Below, in pieces: positions 17,457 to 25,807 of a DNA stretch of 64,000 nt. The stretch spans positions 41,476-105,475 of the forward strand of contig NZ_JYKY01000018.1 of NCBI RefSeq assembly GCF_001042985.1, given 5' to 3'. The notes beneath the pieces were generated by a model. The model ran no database searches, was not told the DNA's origin, and worked only from the letters and a program-made list of their open reading frames with translations. How positions within the stretch are numbered: position 1 is the stretch's first letter; each line of letters starts with the position of its first letter. The stretch is from Pseudomonas lundensis. Lineage in GTDB: Bacteria; Pseudomonadota; Gammaproteobacteria; Pseudomonadales; Pseudomonadaceae. The translations under genes and the position numbers were made by a program.

Positions 17457-19214
17457 ATGGCATTCATGGCACAACCCTGGAAAGATCCGAGAAGCGGCAT
17501 CTACTACATTCGCCGCCGCGTCCCAAAGGACGTGAAGCCCTACCTCCCCCAATTCGGCGAGTTCTACAAGCGCAGCCTTGAGACTACCTGCCGGATCGAA
17601 GCCAAAACTCGTTTCGCATCAGAGTGGACAAAATCCGAAGAACTCTTTGGCCGGACTCGCCTTCAGAATCAGGGCGACTTCCAACCCGCTGCGCGTGATG
17701 CCATACAGATCGCCGCATGGTGGGCAAAGCGAGAGCTTGAGGACTCCGAGCTATCAGGAAATTTTGAGCAATGGCTCATTTGCACTGACGATGATGTAGA
17801 AACACTTGCATCCTGCTTTGGCGCTGGGAAAGCGAGAGACATACTCAAGCGGCGCGACTTTGGGGCACGTCGCATGGCGAGTCTCGACAAGCTCATTTCT
17901 GAAGAGCTTTGTCGGCACAATCTCCCCCCGGCAACCAATGGCTCAGCCTTCGAGACCCAACTTCGGGAAGCATTCCTTGCGAAACAACTGGAACTCTCGG
18001 AGATCGCTTTCAAGCGCTATCACGATGACCACGCAACCACACTAAGCATGCCGCCAGAGGCACCACTCAGCTTCGACACTGCTCGGCATGAACGCGAAGA
18101 GAACAAGCTATCCGAGGTCTTCGAATCCTGGGCTCGCAGGGCACGCGACACTGACGGCGATAGTCGAGACGTGCGAAAGCGCATAGGCGAATACCAAGCG
18201 ACCATCAATCGCTTCATCGAGCTATTGGGCGACCTGCCAGTTGAACGTATCAGACGCAAGACTGTAGAGGAGTTCCAAGGCTTCCTGCGCCGCCTTCCGA
18301 GCAAGGGCGATGGAATACGAGCTTTAAACGCCCCAGAACAGATCGCCAAGGCCGATGCGTTGGATTTACCTCGCCTTAGCACAGCCACGGTAAAAAACCG
18401 CCTAATGGCCCTCTCAGCGGTTCTTAGCTATGCGGTTCGAATGGAGTATCTGGCCGAAAACCCCGTGACCACCTCCGGAATTACCCAGCAGCTCGCCAAA
18501 GCCAGCAGCAAAGCCGCTCGTACTGCTCCACGTAAGTCGTACACTCGGACCGAGCTCATCACCATCTTCTCCAGCCCCGCTTTCCGAGGTGAATGGCTGC
18601 CTCCACGTGCCTCCTTCGGTAAAGCATGGTTCTGGCTGCCACTCCTTCTCTGCTATTCGGGTGCCCGCCGTGAAGAGATTGCGCAGATGCGAGCATCCGA
18701 GGTGAGACAGAGCGAGGACGGGATATGGTATCTGGACCTTATGTCTACGCCGGAGGAGGACGGTAATGACAAGCGCACGATGAAGACACTTGGCAGCCAC
18801 CGGGCGGTCGCTGTGCACCCGGACCTTATCGAGTTGGGTCTCTTGGATTATGTGGCCGAGCTTCCACAGGACGGCCAACTGTTCCCATTGCTAACCCCAA
18901 GCCCTGACGGATGGTATGGACATAACTTCGGCAAACGCTGGAGCGAGTATCTGAAAAAAGTTGTTGGCTTACAGTCACCCGTCAGGCCAGCTCACGGATT
19001 CCGCCACGCTTTCAAAACGATGTGTCGAGAGGCCGGGATTCCTGAAGAAGTGCACGATGCAATGACAGGACACGATAACGGCTCCGTCAGTCGCAAATAT
19101 GGGGAACGCCAACTACTCCATATTCAGCGTGAACATTTGATCACTCTTCCAAGTATCGCTCGGCTCGCTGGGCTCTTGGAGAAACCAGAAGCATCGACCG
19201 AGACATACAGATAG
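17457..19214 (+). CDS. tyrosine site-specific integrase of the tRNA-Phe island
   Basis: 585 aa. The N-terminus (RSGIYYIRRRVPKDVK) is a DUF6538-type arm-binding domain, followed by a core-binding region (about 220-330) and a catalytic domain. The catalytic Arg is in CYSGARREEIAQM (about residue 400), the His-x-x-Arg in HGFRHAF (about 512), and the Tyr in VSRKYGER (about 546). It cuts and rejoins DNA at the tRNA-Phe att site 93 bp upstream. Two GTACAC boxes overlap its start region. GGCGGG lies shortly before ATG 17457; an in-frame ATG three codons later is an alternative. Confidence 0.93.
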   Translation: MAFMAQPWKDPRSGIYYIRRRVPKDVKPYLPQFGEFYKRSLETTCRIEAKTRFASEWTKSEELFGRTRLQNQGDFQPAARDAIQIAAWWAKRELEDSELSGNFEQWLICTDDDVETLASCFGAGKARDILKRRDFGARRMASLDKLISEELCRHNLPPATNGSAFETQLREAFLAKQLELSEIAFKRYHDDHATTLSMPPEAPLSFDTARHEREENKLSEVFESWARRARDTDGDSRDVRKRIGEYQATINRFIELLGDLPVERIRRKTVEEFQGFLRRLPSKGDGIRALNAPEQIAKADALDLPRLSTATVKNRLMALSAVLSYAVRMEYLAENPVTTSGITQQLAKASSKAARTAPRKSYTRTELITIFSSPAFRGEWLPPRASFGKAWFWLPLLLCYSGARREEIAQMRASEVRQSEDGIWYLDLMSTPEEDGNDKRTMKTLGSHRAVAVHPDLIELGLLDYVAELPQDGQLFPLLTPSPDGWYGHNFGKRWSEYLKKVVGLQSPVRPAHGFRHAFKTMCREAGIPEEVHDAMTGHDNGSVSRKYGERQLLHIQREHLITLPSIARLAGLLEKPEASTETYR

Positions 19215-19348
19215 GCTCAAGCGAGCCAACCATATGCGCGTCCGAAGGAGGTCCACCTGGGCACAGGAAGCCTCCCTCGTGGACATCAAGGGATGCGGAC
19301 AAGGTGGCCCGCTTTTCCCCACAGAGATATTGAGTGGCCCACTTAAGG

Positions 19349-20086
19349 TCAAACGCAGAGAGCCTCCAGTTCAGCATCTGAAGTGAACACAGGCTCGACC
19401 TCCTGGACCACCCTGCGACCAACCCTCCGACTTAACTCCTCGGCAACCTCCAAGTTCCGCTCACACAGGACCTCGACTGAACCGGGATAAACACCAGAAG
19501 CAGCCAAGTTGAGCAACTCCTGAAAGACCCACTTGAAGGATGTCCCAGAAAAACGACTGCAAAATTCAAGCACTTTCTCGGTCATCACGTCCTGAAGATC
19601 GGATGCAGCTCTGAGCAACTCACGGTTGGCTTCAAGCGCATCATGTCGAGGCATCCACTCAGGAACAAACAAAGGGGTAACTTCAGCCAGCCCAGCGGCC
19701 CGCACGGACTCTCTGAGGTAGCGGTACTGATGTTTGGTCATATTCAGCTCGAAGGCTCCCGTGAGCTCATTCTTCACCAACCCAAAACGAGCTTTGAGAA
19801 TAGCCCCGAGCTCCGAGCGCTTTACTCCCTCAGGGCGAACACTCAAAGCCAGGGTCTTAGCCACAGCCTGCTGCTGGGAAATGGAGGCATGTTCTACCTC
19901 GACAAAAGGACCACCATCCTCTTTGTTTACCTTCGCTTTCAACTTCGTGACTTGCCTGCGAGAGAGGCCAGTTGATTCCGCTACAGCTCGTATGCTTAGT
20001 CCTTGCTCAAGTAGTCGGGTGGCGGTTAGCTCGATGACTTCTTCAGCTTGAACAATCTGCTGCGAAGAAACAGCGGGAGTTTCCAT
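19349..20086 (-). CDS. unassigned HTH-containing protein of the tRNA-Phe island
   Basis: 245 aa, not recognised. Residues about 15-52 (LTATRLLEQGLSIRAVAEST, GLSRRQVTKLKAK) look like a helix-turn-helix of the homeodomain/resolvase type, so DNA binding is likely. The rest is helical with no catalytic motif (MTKHQYRYLRESVRAAGL, KVLEFCSRFSGTSFKWVFQE). It is the third gene of a leftward operon after the serine recombinase and the zinc-ribbon gene, 23 bp downstream of the latter. It may be an accessory, directionality or copy-control factor of the element; this is inference. Confidence 0.7.
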   Translation of the reverse strand: METPAVSSQQIVQAEEVIELTATRLLEQGLSIRAVAESTGLSRRQVTKLKAKVNKEDGGPFVEVEHASISQQQAVAKTLALSVRPEGVKRSELGAILKARFGLVKNELTGAFELNMTKHQYRYLRESVRAAGLAEVTPLFVPEWMPRHDALEANRELLRAASDLQDVMTEKVLEFCSRFSGTSFKWVFQELLNLAASGVYPGSVEVLCERNLEVAEELSRRVGRRVVQEVEPVFTSDAELEALCV

Positions 20087-20109
20087 GGAGAGTCCTCATA
20101 GTTGTTTAT

Positions 20110-20976
20110 CTACGAGTGAGGACTTTTGCCTCCATTGTGGCGGCTACGAGTTCGGCTCGAAGAGCAACCCGAAGACCCTCCCTGTTCACGTTTGGCTCTG
20201 CGCTGGGCCCTTTTAACAAAATCTGTCAAAGGGATACCTTTTTCGATGTTCTCAATGAAATAGTCCAAAGCTTGGGGATTTCCTCGAATACCGTCCGCTA
20301 TGAACTTGGTAAACAGACGAGTCCCTGCATCTTTGACAGGTGGAAACAAGAGTCTTCTCTTCAGGTCAGCCCGGTCAGACGCAGCATCGGGGTCGACGAT
20401 AATCCAGTAAGATACGCCGCCACATTGAAAGCAACGTCCCGCATCAATTTCCGCCTCACTGACGCTAATGCAACCGCTTGGAAACTCAAGAGACGGCTTC
20501 ACATACTCAACATCGCAATCGTCTTCAAGGCAGTGCGGACAGGTAAACCTGCCAATCGGGTTAGACAGCCCCTGCCTGGCAAAAGAGTCCCGTAGGGCCG
20601 CCGCCTTAGTTCTTTTACGAGCCGCGACAGCCTGCTGAAGCACAGAAAGGACCTCTTCATACACCTCGGGCCCAGCATCAAGATATTCCCCTTCAGACAA
20701 CGGAGAGACAGCTTTAGAAGTGCTCTTCAGATGCGCAGCGAGGTCCCGCCACTCAGCAGCAGGATTGTCATGCTGGAAGTCGTACAGGGAGGACATCAAC
20801 AACTTACTGGCAGCTTCTGCGATCTGCTTGTCTGAAGTTTGGAGGGAGACGGTAACAGATTCCTTCGACACCCCCTTGGGACGGACCCTGAGGTAATAAA
20901 TGCCCGAACGCTGGTACATCCATGGCTGACTGAGAGGACACTCGACAGGCACGCTTAAGGTCTTTCCTGCTTGCAT
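20110..20976 (-). CDS. zinc-ribbon protein with an integrase-like N-terminal arm domain
   Basis: 288 aa from ATG 20976, two bases after the recombinase stop, with GAGG upstream. Residues 18-65 (QPWMYQRSGIYYLRVRPKG) resemble the N-terminal arm-binding domain of the integrase in the same island (QPWKDPRSGIYYIRRRVPK), but no catalytic recombinase domain follows. A Cys cluster, CPHC at 146-149 plus CFQC at 182-185, suggests a zinc ribbon. The C-terminus is basic and Ser/Arg-rich. It may compete with or steer the integrase at arm sites. Family unknown. Confidence 0.7.
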   Translation of the reverse strand: MQAGKTLSVPVECPLSQPWMYQRSGIYYLRVRPKGVSKESVTVSLQTSDKQIAEAASKLLMSSLYDFQHDNPAAEWRDLAAHLKSTSKAVSPLSEGEYLDAGPEVYEEVLSVLQQAVAARKRTKAAALRDSFARQGLSNPIGRFTCPHCLEDDCDVEYVKPSLEFPSGCISVSEAEIDAGRCFQCGGVSYWIIVDPDAASDRADLKRRLLFPPVKDAGTRLFTKFIADGIRGNPQALDYFIENIEKGIPLTDFVKRAQRRAKREQGGSSGCSSSRTRSRHNGGKSPHS

Positions 20977-20977
20977 C

Positions 20978-21592
20978 TTACGCCTCGCATTCGCCCAGCG
21001 AGTCAACGACCTTTTGAGGCTGTGGCGAAATGACAGCTACGCGACGGGCGCGCTTAACGGACGCAGGTGAGATTCCGAAGTGCTCTGCTGTGGCACTGAT
21101 GCTCGCGTTGTTCTTCTCACGCCACCGGACCACTTGCAGGTCATCAATAACCTTTTCCCGCCCCAGGTTTTTACCTTCGGCCTTAGCCCGCTGGATGCCA
21201 GCCATTTGCCGGTCTTTGATATTTACACGCTCAAGCTTGGCCATAGCGGCAAGCATAGTGAGCATCATCTCTCCCATTGGTGTGCTCATATCGAAGCCTT
21301 CACGCAGCGAAACAACTGCTGCGCCCTTATCCTTAAGGGCCGTCACCGTCTCCAGCACGTCGATTGTGTCGCGGCCCAATCGGTCAATCGCGTAGACCAC
21401 TATGGTGTCGCCCTGACGGGCGTAGCTCAGTAACTCACCCATGCCCTTCCTGGCACTGGCTTTGATGATCCCTGACGTCGCCTCGTCAGCAAACCAGCGG
21501 TCCACCTTGAAGCGCTGCTCTATGGCCGCCCGCTGGGTACTCGTTGTTTGATCCCCAGAGCTGACCCGGAGATAGGCGATTGTTTCAGACAT
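20978..21592 (-). CDS. serine recombinase (resolvase/invertase family)
   Basis: 204 aa. The N-terminal catalytic domain has YLRVSSGDQ with the nucleophile Ser11, and the YAIDRLGRDTIDVLE and MSTPMGEMMLTMLAAMAKLER helix-E region. A Hin-like helix-turn-helix closes the protein (ISATAEHFGISPASVKRARR). A near-perfect SD AGGAGG lies six bases before the ATG and directly abuts the first TGAGCCA box, so autoregulation or a res site is likely. It may resolve multimers of the element or invert DNA. Confidence 0.93.
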   Translation of the reverse strand: MSETIAYLRVSSGDQTTSTQRAAIEQRFKVDRWFADEATSGIIKASARKGMGELLSYARQGDTIVVYAIDRLGRDTIDVLETVTALKDKGAAVVSLREGFDMSTPMGEMMLTMLAAMAKLERVNIKDRQMAGIQRAKAEGKNLGREKVIDDLQVVRWREKNNASISATAEHFGISPASVKRARRVAVISPQPQKVVDSLGECEA

Positions 21593-21601
21593 AACACCTC
21601 C

Positions 21602-21716
21602 TGGCTCAAAACGTATGGCTCACAGCCTACCGAATGGCTCAAATAAATTCAACAGCAATGAGCCACCCTTGACCCCTACGCGCCGGCATGGCTCACAAGG
21701 TTCACGTTATGAGCCA
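21602..21716. promoter_or_regulatory. cluster of six TGGCTCA boxes (operator or res site)
   Basis: Heptamer TGGCTCA at 21602-21608, 21616-21622, 21635-21641 and 21689-21695, and its inverse TGAGCCA at 21659-21665 and 21710-21716. Two inverted pairs have 17- and 14-bp spacers. They lie upstream of the serine recombinase start and upstream of the divergent ATPase, so the recombinase or the HTH protein is the likely ligand. Confidence 0.7.
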
Positions 21717-21982
21717 GACAGGCTACCCCTACTCTGCCACCAGACCTTGAATCTCGATTTCGCTCGCCTCGACGCGTGTTCACAGTCAAAATGGCACACT
21801 GCCGGGGAGTACGGGGGTCACATGCTTGTGACGTTGTTTATAGAGGGCACTCAAATTTTTCGCCCAAAAAATGAAAACACCTACTTCTGCAATAGACGAA
21901 CCACTCAGAAATTTAAAAACATATTTTTATACAGAACTGCTCTTCACTGGATATATCCAATTAAACAGGGACACAATGCAAG

Positions 21983-23491
21983 ATGCCAATCAGCCAGCAA
22001 GTCATACATGCTCTAAGAATTGAAAAACTTAAAGGAATCTCCTTGCTGGATGAAATTCGATTTGATGAGAAACCGCTAACTGCCATTCTCGGCCCGAATG
22101 GCTGCGGCAAGTCCACAATCTTGCATGCTTTAGCTTGCTGTTACAGCCCTACGGAAGAAGGTCAACAAAACTGGCAATTTCGTGACTTTTTCACGCCGAC
22201 TACGGATGCCACATGGACGGGAAGCGCCTTAAGAATGGTTCACTCATTCAGAGATGGAGCTATCGAGTTTCAAAACGTCGTCACGGAATATAGAAAAAAC
22301 GTTGACCGATGGTCTCCTCGTTACGCAAGACGCCCAGGGCGATACTTACGCTTCATTGGCATCAAGTCTTGTGTACCCCGCATTGAACAAGAGACCTACA
22401 CGTCAACAATAACATATAGGACAGAAGCTCATGTTGACTCGGCGCTCATTATGGCCAAAATGGGGACAGTCTTTAATCGCGCTTACAACGAGCTTAACAT
22501 TCATCAAGCAAGTTCTGGGCGTCGATATCCGGGATTAGCCTTGGACGGCACTCGATACTCAGCGCTCGCAATGGGAGCTGGCGAACAGCGGGTCTTAGAG
22601 ATCCTATCTGCTGTCTTCAATGCACCAAAGTACGGTCTTATATTAATTGACGAGATTGACTTGCTGTTACATACAGCGGCACTTACCCGCCTGACAGAAA
22701 TACTTTTTGATCGAGCAGTGGATAAGTCTTTGCAGATTATATTTACCACACACAGAGAGGCAATTCTTGACCTCAAGGATAAGATAAGCATAAAGCATAT
22801 CCATACGATTAAAGAGATACCCAAGACATATTGCTTCTCAAACACGAAGCCTGACGCACTTAGGCGACTAACCGGACAGCAGGATCGTCCGTTGGAAATA
22901 TTCGTTGAGGACGAAATGGCCCTTGCCATAGTCGAGCATGAATTATTTCGACTTGGCATGAAAAGAGTCGCGAATATCACTCCTTATGGAGCAGCCACTA
23001 ACTGCTTCACTTTAGCCGCCGGTCTTATTTTATCCGGAGGCCATAACCCGGAGAGTCAGTTATTCTTACTTGATGGGGATGTGTACGCCACTCGAGAACT
23101 CCAGCTTGAGCGCGCTAATGCAGTGCTAAGCGGGACAGAAGACTACGCGGTTGCACGTCGGCAGAATTGTCTTGCGGGAATAAAGAAACTCTGCGCTCAA
23201 AATGGCATACCACTGGCACCGGAAGCCCAACTACACAGCATGATTCGATCTCTTCCCCAACAGGAGGATAATGGCTTTAATGAAATAATAAACCTCGCGG
23301 CGGAAATCGAAGCTGTAGATGACACCCATTCACTCATCGAGCTTATTATTCGAACCCTTAATGTGCACCGCCCAGTAGGTCTCAGTACCATTGTTAAAGT
23401 TGCAGCTCTATCGCCAGCTTGGGAGCCCTATGTCGCAGAACTACGGGATTGGCTTACGGACCGGCGACCTGGGCTCATAGAGGTGACATGA
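21983..23491 (+). CDS. OLD-like AAA ATPase with TOPRIM nuclease domain
   Basis: 502 aa. ABC/SMC-type ATPase: Walker A GPNGCGKST (37-45), signature MGAGEQRVLEIL (198-208), Walker B LILIDEID (219-226), switch His in TTHREAI (257). A TOPRIM domain follows: FVEDE (Glu309) and LLDGD (Asp364, Asp366). This architecture is that of OLD-family nucleases, many of which abort phage infection; fused PARIS-like proteins are an alternative. The gene is AT-rich compared with the chromosome and is the only cargo of the island. The SD is weak (AGGG). Confidence 0.82.
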   Translation: MPISQQVIHALRIEKLKGISLLDEIRFDEKPLTAILGPNGCGKSTILHALACCYSPTEEGQQNWQFRDFFTPTTDATWTGSALRMVHSFRDGAIEFQNVVTEYRKNVDRWSPRYARRPGRYLRFIGIKSCVPRIEQETYTSTITYRTEAHVDSALIMAKMGTVFNRAYNELNIHQASSGRRYPGLALDGTRYSALAMGAGEQRVLEILSAVFNAPKYGLILIDEIDLLLHTAALTRLTEILFDRAVDKSLQIIFTTHREAILDLKDKISIKHIHTIKEIPKTYCFSNTKPDALRRLTGQQDRPLEIFVEDEMALAIVEHELFRLGMKRVANITPYGAATNCFTLAAGLILSGGHNPESQLFLLDGDVYATRELQLERANAVLSGTEDYAVARRQNCLAGIKKLCAQNGIPLAPEAQLHSMIRSLPQQEDNGFNEIINLAAEIEAVDDTHSLIELIIRTLNVHRPVGLSTIVKVAALSPAWEPYVAELRDWLTDRRPGLIEVT

Positions 23492-23597
23492 TCCGGACAG
23501 CAGAGCGTGTGTCTGGGTACACAAATCGAGTACACTACCTACAAGGCGTCCTCTTCGAAGGCACGTCAAATCAGGGCTTACAGGTCTTCAGATAGTT

Positions 23598-23630
23598 TCG
23601 GCGGTTCGATTCCGTCTCTGGGCACCAAAA
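23598..23630 (+). repeat. attR, second copy of the 33-bp repeat
   Basis: Exact copy of 17332-17364 (T-arm, acceptor stem, CCA and AAA of tRNA-Phe) without the rest of a tRNA. Marks the right end of the island. Confidence 0.93.
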
Positions 23631-23637
23631 TACCGAG

Positions 23638-23676
23638 AAACCCCCAAGGAACCATGTGTCCTTGGGGGTTTTTTAT
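23638..23676 (+). terminator. rho-independent terminator (ancestral tRNA-Phe terminator)
   Basis: AACCCCCAAGGA (23639-23650), seven-base-scale loop, TCCTTGGGGGTT (23659-23670), then T-run. It lies eight bases after attR, where the tRNA would have ended before integration. Confidence 0.9.
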
Positions 23677-24211
23677 TGCCTGCGATTTTAGGGTTGCTGG
23701 ACCATTTCTGGACCAAGGCGCTTTAGGCGTGGGATTGAAAGCCGTCCAACTGACTTTCGGTACCAGCCCCAGCACTGAATAGTTTTAATCTGAATACAGT
23801 TTTCAGCTTGAGAGCCTCCCTCAGACACGCCGAGACGTCGGCCACGCTGCCCGCCCCCACGCAGCCCTTTCGTTTCCCCAGGCGCGCCACAGGGCCTCTA
23901 AGCACTTTACCGCCTCGCGCCCCAGACACTTGCAAGTCACGCGGTATGCGCGGCGGCAGGACGCTACAGCACATATCAAGAACCGAGAATCAAGACAAAC
24001 GAGCGGCTCTCCCTCTCAAGTGAAAAGCCCAATAGCGTTGACCCTCCTTTTTAGTTCAAGCGCCTACCTGCCCCCAGGCTTACCTGGCCAGATCTTTTAC
24101 CAAGTCGCTGGATCGAATCTCGACATATTCGTATATCTTTTCGGAACCCCCCTACATCACGCCTGAAACCCTTGTAATAGGATGCTCGGCTGACTAAAAG
24201 GAGTGTCACGT
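23677..24211. other. gene-free stretch between island and hcp
   Basis: About 535 bp with no convincing gene on either strand. It ends with the SD AAAAGGAG (24196-24203) of the Hcp gene. The hcp promoter must lie here, but I see no confident -35/-10 pair. Confidence 0.5.
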
Positions 24212-24745
24212 ATGGCTAACCACGGCTAAATGACGATCACCGGCAAGGCTCAAGGATTGATTTCAGCGGGTTGTTCAACCCAGGATTCTATTGGCAACAA
24301 ATGTCAGACAACGCACGCAGACGAAATCATGGTGCTGTCTTACAGCCACAACATGGTCAATATTGGAAATATTAATAAACCGACACACAACCCTATTATC
24401 ATCACAAAAAATGTTGATAAGTCATCTCCCTTGCTAGCTCAAGCGCTCTCAAGTAGAGAAGAAATAAACTGCATCATCAGTTTTTACCGCGTCTCTTCCT
24501 TTGGCATGCAGGAAAAATTCTATTCTATCTCGATCAATGGTGGAATTATTGCTGACCTGACACTTGAAATGCCGCACGCTATTTTGCAGCACGACGCCGA
24601 ACCGCAAGAACATGTCGCCATCCGTTACCGAGATATTACTTGGACCCACCACGCTGCTGGCACCAACGGATATGGCACATGGGGGCTTGAAATACATACG
24701 GATTTCCAAACAGGAAAGCAGATCTACCAAGAGGCCACGAAATGA
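24212..24745 (+). pseudogene. hcp: Hcp-family type VI secretion tube/effector protein with stop at codon 6
   Basis: The SD AAAAGGAG is eight bases before ATG 24212, which reads M-A-N-H-G-stop; TAA (24227-24229) is followed at once by an in-frame ATG (24230) and 171 more codons. Hcp relatives begin MANxxY, so TAA replaces a conserved Tyr. The rest is intact: QGLISAGCSTQDSIGNKC, DEIMVLSYSHN, ITWTHHAAGTNGYGTW. Hcp hexamers form the T6SS tube and can carry effectors. Either the gene is silenced, or translation restarts at 24230 and gives a protein lacking the first strand residues. No other T6SS gene is near, so this is an orphan hcp. Confidence 0.82.
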
Positions 24746-25047
24746 TTGTGTGGGCTTTCCCTGCGTTGGCCGTTTGCGGTATGCTTTTCGCCTACTTTCT
24801 AAAAATATACCTCTCAGGAAACAACTTAAATAATATTAAGTTATTTTTCTGCCTCATATTTAACGGCCTCTTTGTCGTGCCTTATATAGACATTATTGAA
24901 AATAATGATTTTCTATCTTTAGGACACAGGCCCGATATAATTTCAGAGCACCCATTCATTGGCTGGATTGCTTTTTCCTGCATATTTATTCATTCATTTT
25001 CACTACCGGTTAAGCGGCAAGTTAAATGGTTTTTTTCACGAAAGTAA
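24742..25047 (+). CDS. small membrane protein linked to hcp
   Basis: 101 aa, overlapping the hcp stop by four bases (ATGA). Three hydrophobic stretches (WAFPALAVCGMLFAYFLKI; LFFCLIFNGLFVVPYI; FIGWIAFSCIFIHSF) predict an integral inner-membrane protein. AT-rich, low-GC codon use unlike the core genes. Not recognised. Its place suggests an effector or immunity partner of the orphan Hcp, but nothing in the sequence proves this. Confidence 0.6.
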   Translation: MIVWAFPALAVCGMLFAYFLKIYLSGNNLNNIKLFFCLIFNGLFVVPYIDIIENNDFLSLGHRPDIISEHPFIGWIAFSCIFIHSFSLPVKRQVKWFFSRK

Positions 25048-25048
25048 A

Positions 25049-25169
25049 CGAGGCCCTGTACGAAAAGTAATGTCGTAAACATCGCATGGCGCAGGCCAGC
25101 GAGACCATCGCCGCATAACTTTTCGCGCGTTTGTCGAAGCGTATAACGATGCGGCGGTTCTCCTTCAGC
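25049..25169 (-). mobile_element. IS5-type transposase C-terminal scrap
   Basis: Minus-strand frame reads WLKENRRIVIRFDKRAKSY followed by AAMVSLACAMRCLRHYFSYRA, the usual C-terminus of IS5-family transposases. GAGGCCCTGTACGAAAAG (25050-25067) looks like the IS terminus. Only about 40 codons remain, and the upstream end breaks sharply into pyocin sequence at about 25170. Confidence 0.75.
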
Positions 25170-25372
25170 CAGGCGAACACGTATACGTCCCTCTTTAAGC
25201 GTCTGGAGCTGTTCTTCGGCATATAGGCTGCTGTCGCCCAAGCTGGATGGCCACAGCAATGCAACCACGCCCACCAAAGTACCAACAGCAACACCCGTGG
25301 TGGGCCCGGACGCCACCGCGCCAGCGGTGCCAGTAGCCACACCAGCCAATAGAAGTGATCCCAGTGAAGCGG
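25170..25372 (-). pseudogene. fragment of an S-type pyocin gene
   Basis: About 200 bp nearly identical to 26821-27050 inside the intact pyocin gene downstream (both encode GPTTGVA.G.LVGVVALLWP and LGDSSLY.EEQLQTLKEGRI). It lacks the 39-bp insertion that encodes the Cys/Gly-rich GGVSCGGLCT stretch of the intact copy. It has no start, no nuclease domain, and is joined to the IS5 scrap. Confidence 0.8.
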
Positions 25373-25376
25373 GTCG

Positions 25377-25733
25377 TCACCTATTGCGAATTTTCTCGCT
25401 TTCTTTCAGCACGAACTCAAAGCCGATACCTGCACCTTTCAGTAGGTCAGTAACTCGGTCTATAAAGGTTTGGCCTTGTGCTGGCAGCTCATACAAACCG
25501 TTAACTCGGATGATGGGTAGCTTGTCTTTCGCGGGCGGGTAGCTTTCCAATAACTCTGCGCTCTCAATGAACGCAACGTAGCTGTTGATCTTTTCTTGAA
25601 GCAGTAGCAGGTGTTCGCCTTGTTGCGCTTTATCACCCCACTCAAGGTGGTCAGTGATTACCAAAATTACGTTTTCAGGCTCCCACTCGGGCACCGCAAT
25701 AATATCGACTACTTTTGTTTCGGTGATGGACAT
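25377..25733 (-). CDS. DUF6572 family protein
   Basis: 118 aa from ATG 25733 (GGGGGCAGAC upstream); the frame is open further but the family starts at MSITETKVVDIIAV. Core: ENVILVITDHLEWGDKAQQG, EHLLLLQEKINSYVAFIES. This matches DUF6572, a small family often found beside polymorphic toxins. It follows the pyocin immunity gene by 74 bp in the same direction, so it could be a second immunity protein left by the fragmented pyocin. Biochemical role unknown. Confidence 0.72.
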   Translation of the reverse strand: MSITETKVVDIIAVPEWEPENVILVITDHLEWGDKAQQGEHLLLLQEKINSYVAFIESAELLESYPPAKDKLPIIRVNGLYELPAQGQTFIDRVTDLLKGAGIGFEFVLKESEKIRNR

Positions 25734-25807
25734 GTCTGCCCCCTCAGAGGCTGGGGTTGGGTCGAATGATGTCAATTCTGGTGCCTCCGGGGAAGCCGGG
25801 TTTTCCT

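Larger units (their letters stand above)
17332..23630. mobile_element. 6.3 kb integrative island at tRNA-Phe
   Basis: Bounded by the two perfect 33-bp repeats. Contents in order: tyrosine integrase (+), unassigned 245-aa gene (-), 288-aa zinc-ribbon gene (-), serine recombinase (-), a TGGCTCA-repeat regulatory zone, and an OLD-like ATPase (+). No replication, phage structural or conjugation genes, so it is a small integrative element carrying a probable defence gene. The tRNA terminator lies right after attR (23638-23676), as expected of the displaced ancestral flank. Confidence 0.88.

Noticed and set aside
21615..22016. 133-codon ORF on the plus strand before the OLD-like gene
   Set aside because: It runs across the TGGCTCA boxes and into the ATPase gene, with no protein-like composition and no SD.
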